A DNA stretch of 64,000 nt, taken from positions 339,001 through 403,000 of the forward strand of contig JASJOG010000234.1 of assembly GCA_030142905.1 (NCBI GenBank). Reading direction: 5' to 3'. Both the position numbers and the translations under genes were made by a program. The stretch's first letter is position 1. Every line of letters starts with the position of its first letter. This stretch comes from Heliopora coerulea. Its lineage: Eukaryota > Cnidaria > Anthozoa > Scleralcyonacea > Helioporidae. The notes below the pieces were generated by a model that was not told the DNA's origin, did not search any database, and saw nothing but the letters and a program-made list of their open reading frames with translations. This document shows positions 44,240-54,700 of the stretch, one piece after another.

Positions 44240-47055
44240 ATTAGTTTGTTATGGCAAATCATGAGTATTTGAAAGTTATTTTAGTACATTGTTCTGGAAT
44301 ACGAATCAATCTGCTCAATCGGAGCATTGCTGTCGGAGTCAATTTTTCATTGTTCACTTTCTGTCTACAAGTATATTTAATAATAGTATGATGGTCGCTT
44401 CAACTCCCTTCCATATCTGGTTGTATATGTTTCAGCGGTGACAGGTTGGTCCGTCTCTTGTGTGTAGTTCTTTGGATTTTCATGTGAGTTCGGTGCTTCG
44501 TCGCTGCTCGTTGTGGCTTCTTCCAGCGTTGGTTGCTGTTCGGTGAATGGTTCCATTGTTTGCATTAGGTCACGTCAGTTACGTCTTAGAGTTTGGCCTT
44601 CTTCGGTTTTGACGATGTATGAGCGAGGTGTGTGGTGGTTTCTTATTACAGTTGCTTTTGTTGACCAGTTTGCTTTGGTGGATGGGCTAGAATGCTGGTA
44701 TACGCGTACTGTGGATCCGTTCTTTAAAGTGGGCAATTCTTTGGCATGTTGATTATGATAAAAGACTTGCTTCTGCTTCTTCTTCATGTTTCGTAACTCG
44801 ATGCGACTATGCTGTTCTTGTTGTGGTCTGACGAAAGGTAGTCTTGTTCGTAGTTTTCTGGCCATTAATTTCTCTGCTGGTGATGGATCTCCGCTTGGAT
44901 CTGGCCATGCCCTATGCGCTAGGATGGCAAGGTATGGGTCTTCGTTCTTCTTGTCTGCTTTTGTTAAAAGCTTCTTGATTGTTTGTGCTGATCGCTCTGC
45001 CATTCCATAGGCTTTCGGGTATCTCGGACTGGACGTCACTTGCAAGAACTCCCCCATTTGAATGCATAGTCGGCAAATGCTGCGCTGGAAAACTGTGGTC
45101 CATTATCCGATACCACGATTTCAGGTATTCCATGTCTGGAGAAAATCGACTTCGTGTGTGATGATTGATGAGCTTGTTGTACTTCTAAGCAAAGCAATTT
45201 CTGGAAAGTTGGAAAAGTAGTCAACGACGACTAGATAATCATTGTTCTTAAACTTAAATAAGTCACTTCTAACTTTCTGCCACGGTATTGTTGGAATTTC
45301 GTAAGGGATCATTGGTTCTTTCTGTTGGTAGGCTTTTGTTTCCAAGCAGGCGCTGCATCGTTGGGTCATCTCGGTAATTTCATTGTTTATTCCTAGCCAG
45401 TGCATTGAATCTCGAGATCTTGCTTTGCACTTCTCAATCCCGAAGGGTCCCTCATGAATTCTTGCTTTCATCTCTTTTCTGAGGCTTGTTGAGACAATGA
45501 CTCGTTCTCCTTTCATTAGTAGGCCGTTGATCTCTGTGATTTCATCTCGAATATTAAAGAATGGTTTGATGTGATCCGGAAGGTTTTCTTTTCTTTGGGG
45601 CCATCCTGCTCTTATGATTTCTTTTGGGCTTTGTAGGGTTTTGTCTTGGATAGTTTCTTGTCGGAATCTGTTTATCTGTTGATTTGATATGGGAGGAGTT
45701 GACATGACCAGACGGACCTGGTACTCGGCTTCGTCTTCAGCATCACATTCTTTTGCTGGGATGAATCCTCTCGACAGAGTGTCTGCAACTGGTAGTTCTT
45801 TTCCAGGTTTGAACTGTATTTCCATGTCGTATTTTTGCAACTTCAAAAGGAATCTTTGAATCCTTGGTGGTGCTTTGCAGATTGGTTTAGTGAATATGGG
45901 CTGCAGTGACTTGTGATCTGGTTCAACGACGAAGGGTTTTCCGTAGAGGTAGATATGGAAGTATTCACGACCGAACAGGATTGCTAGTGTCTCCTCTATT
46001 TGTGCGTAGTTTTGTTCAGACTTGCTTAGTGCTCTGCTTGCATACGCGACTGGTGCCCATGCGTCTGCATGCCTCTGCATTATAACAGCTCCCAATCCTG
46101 ATTTAGAGGCGTATACGGATATCTTTGTTTGTGACTTGGGTTCGTAGTATTTTAACGTCGGGCTCTCGGTGAGAGATCTCTTCACTTGTTCGAGAATGGC
46201 GTCGTGATGATTTGACCAATGCTATTGTACGTCTGACTCAAGCAGTTGGCGTAGAGGATTTGTTGTTTCGGAAAGATTTGAGATGAATTTTCCTAGGTAT
46301 GTCACCATCCCAAGTAGGCGCTGCAGATCTTGTTTCGAGTTAGGTCTTGGCATGTCTCGAATAGCTTTAATCTTCGTTGGATCAGGTTTCACACCCTGGT
46401 CTGAGAATACGTGTCCGAGAAAAACTAATTCTCTTGATCCAAATGGGCATTTCCTTTCGTTCAGTTTAAGTCCTGCGTCTAACCGGTCATCAGAAGGTTG
46501 CGGGTTCGATCCCCGTCTGGGGCTCAGATATCATTTTCTGAGTATCGAGCTTGAAGATCGTTCATCTACCTCAATATATCCAAGCTCTCGTGTATCTCAA
46601 ACATCAATCTGCTTCAATCATTATCAATATATAGTGGCTTCCGCTTAGGTCGCACGTATATATATCGAATTTGCAACTTAGCTCGCCATCTGAGTCTCGG
46701 TAGCTCAATGGTTAGAGTGTCTAACCGGTCATCAGAAGGTTGCGGGTTCGATCCCCGTCTGGGGCTCAGATATCATTTTCTGAGTATCGAGCTTGAAGAT
46801 CGTTCATCTACCCCTGATGTATTCTGTTCAAGACTGCGTTCACTCTTGCGTCGTGTTGTTTTTTGTCACTGCCCCATGTAAGGATGTCGTCTTGCACATT
46901 AGCACAACCTTCCAAACCTTCGATGATTTCTGTAACTTTCTTTTGAAACACTTCGCTTGCGCTGAGTATACCGAATGGGAGACGTTTAAATCTGTATCGT
47001 CCAAACGGTGTGTTGAACGTAAGGGGTTTGGAACTTTGCTCGTCAACTTTAATTT
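44240..47055 (-). pseudogene. Decayed Ty3/gypsy pol: partial RT, RNase H, integrase
   Basis: Read on the minus strand from 47055 downward: reverse transcriptase palm with FNTPFGRYRFKRLPFG and an active-site-like VQDDIL; then the insert at 46479-46811; then the RT thumb (FGSRELVFLGH) with one internal stop near 46220; RNase H (SKSGLGAVIMQRH, then GKELPVADTLSRG); an integrase zinc-binding segment with CSACLETKAY; and a core with SDNGPQFSS and a YGMAERSAQT helix. The integrase pieces lie in three different frames (46185-45121, 45224-45036, 45057-44575), so at least two frameshifts exist. A TGA near 44572 precedes the last piece (GRELKRPSYYY). Gag, protease, the RT N-terminus and the 5' LTR are missing. 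The element is inactive. Confidence 0.9.
46479..46811 (+). mobile_element. tRNA-derived SINE-like insert in the RT region, with 93-bp direct repeat
   Basis: A tRNA-like head lies at about 46696-46767: acceptor gtctcgg/ctggggc, A box tagctcaatggttagag, B box gggttcgatccc. The stretch ctaaccggtcatcagaagg ... gttcatctacc occurs twice, 46479-46571 and 46719-46811, 240 bp apart. The first copy lacks the start of the tRNA head. The insert interrupts the RT frame between NRIHQ and LDAGLKLNERKC with little or no loss of RT sequence. Confidence 0.82.
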
Positions 47056-47391
47056 TAAGTACGTCCTTGTCTGTCCTGGAGTCAGTTAATATCAGTAATT
47101 GCTAAATATAGTTACTACGATGACGGATCCTCAATCGCCAGTCTTCTTGTGAGGCTATTCTAAGACAATTGTGTTTCTACCAAGTGTTTTACCAATGAAA
47201 AATGAAATACAAAATTTGAATCAGTCTATTTATAGTTTAATTTTGTACAAACCACTGGGGAAAAAGAAAAATCAGGTTTGGAAAGGTACAAGGGTGGAGG
47301 GCAGTGGATGTCACTGTATGTTGATCCGCCACTGCATTTGCCTTAAATTATACTTCATATACTGTAATTTCTAATTGTTTTAAAATTTAAA
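47056..47391. other. Non-coding spacer between retroelement and DPH7, unit 2
   Basis: Resumes alignment with unit 1 at aagtacgtccttg (unit 1 35616). No gene. Confidence 0.6.
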
Positions 47392-48510
47392 TCAGCAATT
47401 TTGTTTGGGGTATGTCATTTCCCACAGGTGCAATGAATGATCATAAAATGAACATGTTGCTAGTATTTCATGTAAGGAGCCAGCATTTCCTGATATATTA
47501 AACTGGCTAGTATTTCGACCCCAATCTGCTCCATATGCCAAGGACTTATGGGCTTCGTATGAACCAATAACTTCAAGTCCAGCTGGTTTCTTGTTGAAAT
47601 CTAACCTCAGTACATGAAATCCAGAATGACAGCAGGCTGCTAAAAGATAGTCTGGTTTGATGGGGTGCCATTTCAACCTCCATACCCCTCCACCAACATC
47701 ACAGCTTGTCAAAGGTTCTTTCATTGACCGACCATCCCACACATGGATTTGCTCATCATAACTCCCACTTACAAATACGTTTTCAATATGCGGATTGCTT
47801 TGTATGCTACATACACCCATGGTATGACTTTTGTTGACAAAAACTGGCTTGTAACACCCAGTCCGAGTGTCCCATCCTTTCAGAGTACAGTCGTCCCCTC
47901 CTGAGTACACAGTTGATATATTCCAGCAGTCGTATGCTGTAATCCAGGCATCAAAATTGTGCGCTTTCCATTTCCTGATCAGCTCAAACGAGTTCCCACT
48001 TCCGGAAAGCCTGAGCTCTGAAACACTTCCGCTTGAGTCACTTGCAACAACTGTATCAGAGTCCATCTTTGCACTAGCAATTTTTGACCAATCCAATGAC
48101 AGACTTAAACTTGGCGAACACACATCAAACGTGCCAAGTTTCTCTAAGTTACATACACCATCTTTTCCAATCAATGACAACAAAGTAATGTCTCCAGCTG
48201 AGCTTGTTACAGCAAGAACTGTCTTCCCACTTACGGGATGACTGCACCATTTCATATCTGTCACAGCAGCTGTGGAGATCTTTTGGATTTCTAAGACGGA
48301 TCTCGTAGAACTCCGATAATTAAACAAAAGAATACTTCCAACCCGTGAATTTTTCTCGCTCGATTTCAGCTCATTTTCTTTGCCACAATTGCCTTCAATC
48401 AACTGATAGGTACCACAGACAAAGTACTCGGGGTTCAGAGGACACCACTCTACGCTGTCAGCGTTGAATTGAGTATCTATTTCAGCCAATGTACAAATAT
48501 TTGATGCCAT
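47392..48510 (-). CDS. DPH7: DPH7/WDR85, diphthine methyltransferase (unit 2 copy, intronless, 372 aa)
   Basis: Second intact single-exon copy, starting MASNICTLAEIDTQ. Same propeller and the same C-terminal LATCSFYDHSLHLWEM as the unit 1 gene. Differences cluster toward the C-terminus (for example GRNTSQFN here versus GRHASQFN) and mostly lie outside the core WD motifs. With no frameshift or stop in either copy, both may be expressed. The promoter region toward CDC45 is retained in both units, but only this copy faces a complete CDC45. Which copy supplies the activity cannot be told from sequence. Confidence 0.95.
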   Translation of the reverse strand: MASNICTLAEIDTQFNADSVEWCPLNPEYFVCGTYQLIEGNCGKENELKSSEKNSRVGSILLFNYRSSTRSVLEIQKISTAAVTDMKWCSHPVSGKTVLAVTSSAGDITLLSLIGKDGVCNLEKLGTFDVCSPSLSLSLDWSKIASAKMDSDTVVASDSSGSVSELRLSGSGNSFELIRKWKAHNFDAWITAYDCWNISTVYSGGDDCTLKGWDTRTGCYKPVFVNKSHTMGVCSIQSNPHIENVFVSGSYDEQIHVWDGRSMKEPLTSCDVGGGVWRLKWHPIKPDYLLAACCHSGFHVLRLDFNKKPAGLEVIGSYEAHKSLAYGADWGRNTSQFNISGNAGSLHEILATCSFYDHSLHLWEMTYPKQNC

Positions 48511-48795
48511 TAGAATGCATTAAGATCCAATCGGTGAACATGAGTTGCCTTTCTTCCAAGGAATTGTGAACTCATGTCAGTCATCTGTATCAGAAATATT
48601 GCTGTCAGTGATTACAAATGACTCACCCCCGGACACCTTCCGACACCCTCCGGAATTGCCAAACCAGCATGTAGCCTGGGAACGACTTCTTTCGCGCCTA
48701 AAGTTAAAAACATGGCAGAAACAATCATTTAGGCTGTCGGAAATTTAAAAGATATTTAAAGATATTTTCTTCGTTATTACTCTCGTGGAGACAAC
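48511..48795. promoter_or_regulatory. Divergent promoter region DPH7/CDC45, unit 2
   Basis: 285 bases between the DPH7 ATG (48510) and the CDC45 ATG (48796). Nearly identical to unit 1, with small changes such as loss of two bases in the cacccc(ct)cggacacc stretch. Confidence 0.6.
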
Positions 48796-51700
48796 ATGTT
48801 TGTGGAGAGGTTAAGAGAAGAAATGTACGATGTTATATCAAAGGAGGTGAGTGCAAAATTGGAGGGAATAAATACGTCGCTAAGTTGTAATCTGTACAGT
48901 ATACCGCTCATTGTACTGGGGAATTTTGAGGTCAGGTAAAGTCTGTTAAATTTGTGAAGGTTACGTACGAAAGAATTAACTTTGTTTCTCAAGTCTTGCA
49001 TTGCCAAGCGGTATTATTCAGAAAGGAATGTAAAATAAACTGTTTGTGTTTTGTTTCGTTTTAGAGAGTTCTGGTGTTGGTAACAATGGATGCGGACGCT
49101 CTGTGTGCCTGCAAGATCCTACAGGTGAGTGAGAAATCAGTGAAAAAATGTCCCAAGTATTTTTCATGCGATTGGCATTCATTTGGTTCTACCTCGGCTC
49201 TACCTAGGTTGTTAATTTTAAAATGAAAATACTTTATAACAAAAAAATATTACCACACAATTTAGTTCTTGCTCACCGATGGACTGAATTGTTTTTCCAC
49301 TTCATTTCACTATGGAAATAAAAATTAATTTTTACAATATTCCCGTTAAGTTTGGGGGGGGGGGATTGTCCAGCCATGATGAGCCAACAGCCGACTACAA
49401 AGAGCTGAAAGGCCAGTTAATTGGCCCTCATTTGATCTGGGTTAATTTTTGTGACTAATTCAAGTGGGACCTCTTCTAATAAGTAAAAAGGGCATGAGTC
49501 TAGGGCTGTCACGGTTAAACATTTAAACATTTTGCAATATCAGTATCTGTTTAGTAAATGACCATGCGTTTAACCATTTACTGTTAATTTACCATCTGAG
49601 AGAGTGTTTTTGATGGTAGGCAATGTTGTAAATCATAGGAGAAGTTGTCTGCTTCCAGACAATGTCAACATGTTGATTTTTATGAATAAAAATATCAAAT
49701 TCTGAAGCTATATAATGTTAATTGTGTCTTGAAAAGAAGTAGAATTATTTGGAATTTTGGAGCTTTATTTTCCAACGTTTAAACACTTAAACATTTATGA
49801 AATGTCCATTTAAACATATACCAAATTAAACGTAAACTGACAGCCTTAGCTTTCACTGTTTCTTTTATCTTTCATTCATTCATTGGTATGCATGCATTTC
49901 ATTCATTTATTCATATTTTGTTTGGTACTGTGGAATTAAAATCATGTAAAATAATTAACTTAAGCAGGTAAACAAATCTTACAATGAGATTTCTTTATGT
50001 GCTAAAACTAGCAGGCTTATTTGCATGTGTGCTCAGGATTTCTTATGTTTTTTAAAATTTTTCCAATTTTTTAGTGGTTATTCAAATGTGATAATGTTGA
50101 GTACACATTACTTCCAATAAATGGAAAAGAAGATCTTGTAAATGCTTACTTGGACCATACAGAACAGGTGAAGTATACCTAGAATTTTGCCATCTTACTA
50201 GTCATCTCACATTGTAATAATTTAAAACCCATAATTTAAAAGCCATGATTTTGAGAACTTCTATACATAATGTTTCTTCCTTGAATTCTTAGATCAAGCA
50301 TATTGTACTCATTAACTGTGGTGGAAATATGAACATTTTAGAAATGTTACAGCCTGCAGAAGATGTTATGTTTTATGTAATTGACAGGTAAGCTTTTTTA
50401 TACAGATAATGATCAGTAGGCACAATGAAAGACTTTCATTTAAGTGTACAATAATTTTTATTTTCCAGTCATCGTCCTCTTGACCTGGACAATGTTTACA
50501 ATCAAGATCAGGTCTGTAGGTTATTGCTTTCTGAGATACGAGGTCAAATTATATAACACCTATCCATCAGTCATCTCATCATTGCATCAGGAGGCTTAGT
50601 GCAAATGCTATCAAATTCTACTTTTTACAAACTAATCCATCTTTGACCCCCTGTTTTTATTTCCTCTTTGCAATGTAAGTAGTATCATGGATGCTACATT
50701 ATGATTTTATTTTGAAGAGAACACTGGTACAATTTACCTCTCAGAACACTGCCAGTTAAAATGTCTCACAAAAGTATGATCATTCCAGCTGTGATCATCT
50801 CTTCACTTTCAGCCATTGACCAATGACCACAGGTATAATTTATGCCTTATTGTTGGAGTTACTGATAGAAAGATGTGTGACCTTCAATTGGTAAATAATT
50901 GAAAGGAATTTCTCCATCAGTACCAAATTTCATAGACAAACTGTAAGCTCCACTTCACTGTAGTATGTCCTTACTCCTCTACATGAATACAGTATATTAT
51001 TGATGAATTTGAAAGTTTAGACACAGGCATCACAATTGTTTTAATTGCTTTCCACTGTTTTCTTGTATTATATATGATAGTCCTGACATAGTTTAAATTT
51101 TAACTTAATATGTGATATATTTTCTTTTAGGTTAAGATCTTGATGAAGGAAGGTGAAATGTTAGAAATTCCTGATTTTGATGACATTTATGCTACAGATG
51201 TATGAACTTACAACATACTGATATTTAGAAGAAAGTAAATTCCGAAAAAAGAAGGTCATTTTTTAACTTAAGATTTAAATTAACAAAAGATGAAAACTGT
51301 GAAATGGAAATGGAATGAAACTGTGAAAAACCATTTCACAGTTTTCATCTTTTGTCAACTTAAATCTTAAGTTAAAAGATGACCTTGTTTTTCAGAATTT
51401 GCTTTCTTCTATATTTTTTGAAGTTGTCAGCTGGTCAAGGTTTTTGATACTGATATTTCATCATAATTTCAATTTGGTTGAGGTATTGATTATGGATTTG
51501 TTTTGTGCTGCTGTAGGATGAGTTTGATGAGGATTCTGATGAAGATGAAGAACCATTCAAAAGGAGGAAAACAAATGATTCAGTAAGTTTACATATATAA
51601 TTAAGTTCAACTAGTTTTACTCCATTAGTTGGGATAAAGTACAATTATGTAGAGTATGCAATTGTGTAATAGTGGAATTTGGTAATTTGAATCAATGCTG

Positions 51701-54700
51701 CATGTACAAGTGAAGTACTTTAAATTTTGCCCATTGTGTATCTAAGGAAACATATAGTTGTTCATATTCACTCATTTCATTCAACCATGGTAACAAAATT
51801 TCAATTTTCAAAATGCATGTACCTTTTAATTATTTTGATTTAGGAGTCACCTCACAAATCTAGAAGATCAAAACAGTTATGGGAGAAAAAGAGGTAGTTA
51901 TGACAGTTGGAGAGAATTTTTTCATTGCAATGCAATTGACATTCATCATTTGTCATGATAAGCATAATATCAAATAATGTTATGACATCAGTTTAATAAC
52001 AGTACAGTGTATGGTAGACTTGTCTACATGTTATACAAGATGCAAAGTCAAATATAACCTTATTTTTGGGGAACTGTCAGCATGGTGTATTGTAGATCAT
52101 GAAACTTTGATTTTTTTTCTCCTTTTGTTTTTGTTAAATTAGACAGGAAATCCTCTACCAATATTATGAAAATGCCTTTCATGGAACATCAGTAAGTGTA
52201 AAGAAAACTCATCAAGTTGGAGGTTTTTAAATTCAATACTGTTGCAGCTGTGGAGGATCAAAATTTTGTGGAGAGATATTAAGTTGTCAAAATGTTTGAA
52301 TGCTTAAAACACATTTTGGCAAAGAAGATCATATTAAATCATCATAATGGCAAATCTTGAAGCACAATTTTGGAAGTGAAATAGCCAGTGCAATGTCTGG
52401 CTTTCCACTGTTCAACAAAAGGTGTTTGAAGAATTTCAGCTAAACCCTGGACCATCTACTCAGGTTTTGACCAACAGTAATTTGACCATATAATTAGGTA
52501 ACTTTCAGAGACTCATCAAGAATAACATAGATTTTTGTATGTCTAATTGCAATGAATTCTTATATGGAACAGTAAATTTGAATTCTAAACTTTTTGTTGC
52601 AGTCTGCCTTAGTTCTTTATGAGCTTTCTTGGAAAATGAGCAAGGATTCAAATTTGCTGTTGTGGTGAGTGTTGTTAAGACATTGGTATAACATATGACT
52701 TCAAACATGAAAATAATTCTAGTAATCATCAAATATATTGGTATTTACTTACTCCTTTATTGTGTTGACCAGTGTTTTGGTGCTTGGACATAGTTCACTT
52801 TGCTTTTCTTCCAATTAGGTGGTCTATAGTGGGTTTGACTGACCAATTAATTCATGAAAGAATTGACAGGTAAAGTGAACCTGACTTGGGTCCACTGGGT
52901 TTCAGACTTTGCAATTCTCCATCTCTGATTATCTATTCTTGTCATGTTTTGTGTAGCATTAAAAACATTCTTTCTTCCTTTACTTCTTTCTCTCTTTCTT
53001 TCTCTCTTTCTTTCTTTCTAGCTCTCTCTTTTTTGTTTGTTTCTTTCTTTCCTTCTTTCTTTCCTTCTCTCTTTCTTTCTCCCTTTCTTTCTTTCTTTCT
53101 TCCTTTCTAAAATTACGTCAAAGGTTTTATCCTTTTGTTTGAATTCGATGTTGTTAGATTTTTACCGTGACAAATCTTGCTTGGTCGCGAGTGTGTTAGA
53201 ATTGTAGGCTTGTAGGGCATGCAGTATAAGATGTGTAGTCAACTAAGTTTAATTTTTGAGTCCTACACAAGTTTGGTTTTAATTTAATCGTTACGGTAAC
53301 TGTCGCGACGTGTTGAAAGTGGTTACGATGATTGACTCGGGTCAATCCCATTCTCCGGTAGCACTAAGAATGGTGAGGTCCCCGCGTTTTGAATAAAAGC
53401 ACTCCAATAGTCATCTTGCGACGTCACTGCGATGCTATGCGACCCGTTGCAGTCTGCCCCGACTGTAAGGGTCTGTACCGACTTTTTAATTTTACTTTGG
53501 CTAATGCCAAATCATTTTACTCGTCCGGGATAGCCATCTCGAACCAGAAAGGGTTAATAACCTGCTGGCGAACAGATGGAATTCAGTCTCAAGAACGACG
53601 TTCTTCTTTGTTTCAGTGACAAGTACGTTTCTGATGCCCAAGAGCTTCACGAGCATGTGCTCCGTCTTAATCATGATAGCGAGGAAAATGGTACATCGAT
53701 AAACTGCATGCGGATATCATTTGACCATGAGTATCCTTTCAAGAATGTCACTGTAGGTGTGAAATACTTAAAAATGAAGTTAAATAAATTCTCTTAATTC
53801 GACTCTCCATTGAATACCTTGGTGACATTAGCACAACTTAGAATAAATTGCGTTTTGTTTAGTTCTTTTTTTTAACCTAACGTTTTCAGACTTCGCCTTA
53901 CTCTGTACAGACACTGGTCATTATTTGATAGTTTATGTCATTCGAACTACACAGCTTGCAGGTAAGATCTCGTGAAAACATCTTATGGCTAGTATTCCGT
54001 TCACAAGCTTTTTGGTACGCACATCTTCCTTGAGCACCCTGTTATTATGTTTGGTCATGTTCGTCACTCCCTTGATGCGAATTACTCGATAATATATCCA
54101 GTTTCAAATGAATATGATTGAACGTTCTGGATGGATGAGAATACAAGAATTATCAAAAGCCGTCATGTCTGAAGGGTAAACCTGCTAAGCATGAATTTAA
54201 GACAGAAAATAATTTCTTTGTTTCCTTCGCCTCATGCAAACAAGAGTGCAAACTTGAGAGAAGGAGAAATTTCGGTCGGAACGCTAGCTTGAAGGGCTAT
54301 CGTTCTTAGTGCCGTTTGGGGATGAAATCTTCCTCGATGAAATCCCTGTCATTTACGGGGCTTTGGCGGTTCGGCCTGCTCCTTCTACTCACGTCCGCGG
54401 TCTTGTCCACAACTCTAGCGGATGCTCAAGATTCGCGTCACCATGGTCTATCCTGCACAAAAACTACGTATGGATTCTATTTAGGTTTCGTGTTTGGACA
54501 ATTAAAGGCAAGAAAAGGCTTCATGAATTTTTGGCTGAAATGGGGTTTGTACCTTTTTTTTGAACTGATTTTGTTTTATTGACGTTTATCTGAGGTCTTA
54601 ACATATATGTGATAAATGTTTTGGTATAGTTTGCCCCTTATGCAGTGCAAACAGAAATATTGCTCAATGGATGTAGAGTTGAGATCCAACCTCAAGGATT

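Larger units (their letters stand above)
41254..52632. repeat. Segmental duplication unit 2 (about 11.4 kb, with a retroelement insert)
   Basis: Second copy of 32619-41253. It is longer mainly because of the element at 44096-47055. Homology to unit 1 stops at 52632, in CDC45 exon 10, where the reading frame continues into the rest of the gene. A shared GG lies at both breakpoints (unit 1 left aaaagg|tgttc, unit right end cttgg|aaaatg). Confidence 0.95.

Noticed and set aside
46696..46767. Functional tRNA gene
   Set aside because: The tRNA-like part is embedded in a repeated 240-bp unit inside a dead retroelement, and the anticodon loop lacks T33.
54309..54582. Overlapping ORFs of 84 and 88 aa in two frames
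   Set aside because: They partly cover true CDC45 exon 14 (54485-54544) but extend into introns; only the spliced exon is supported.
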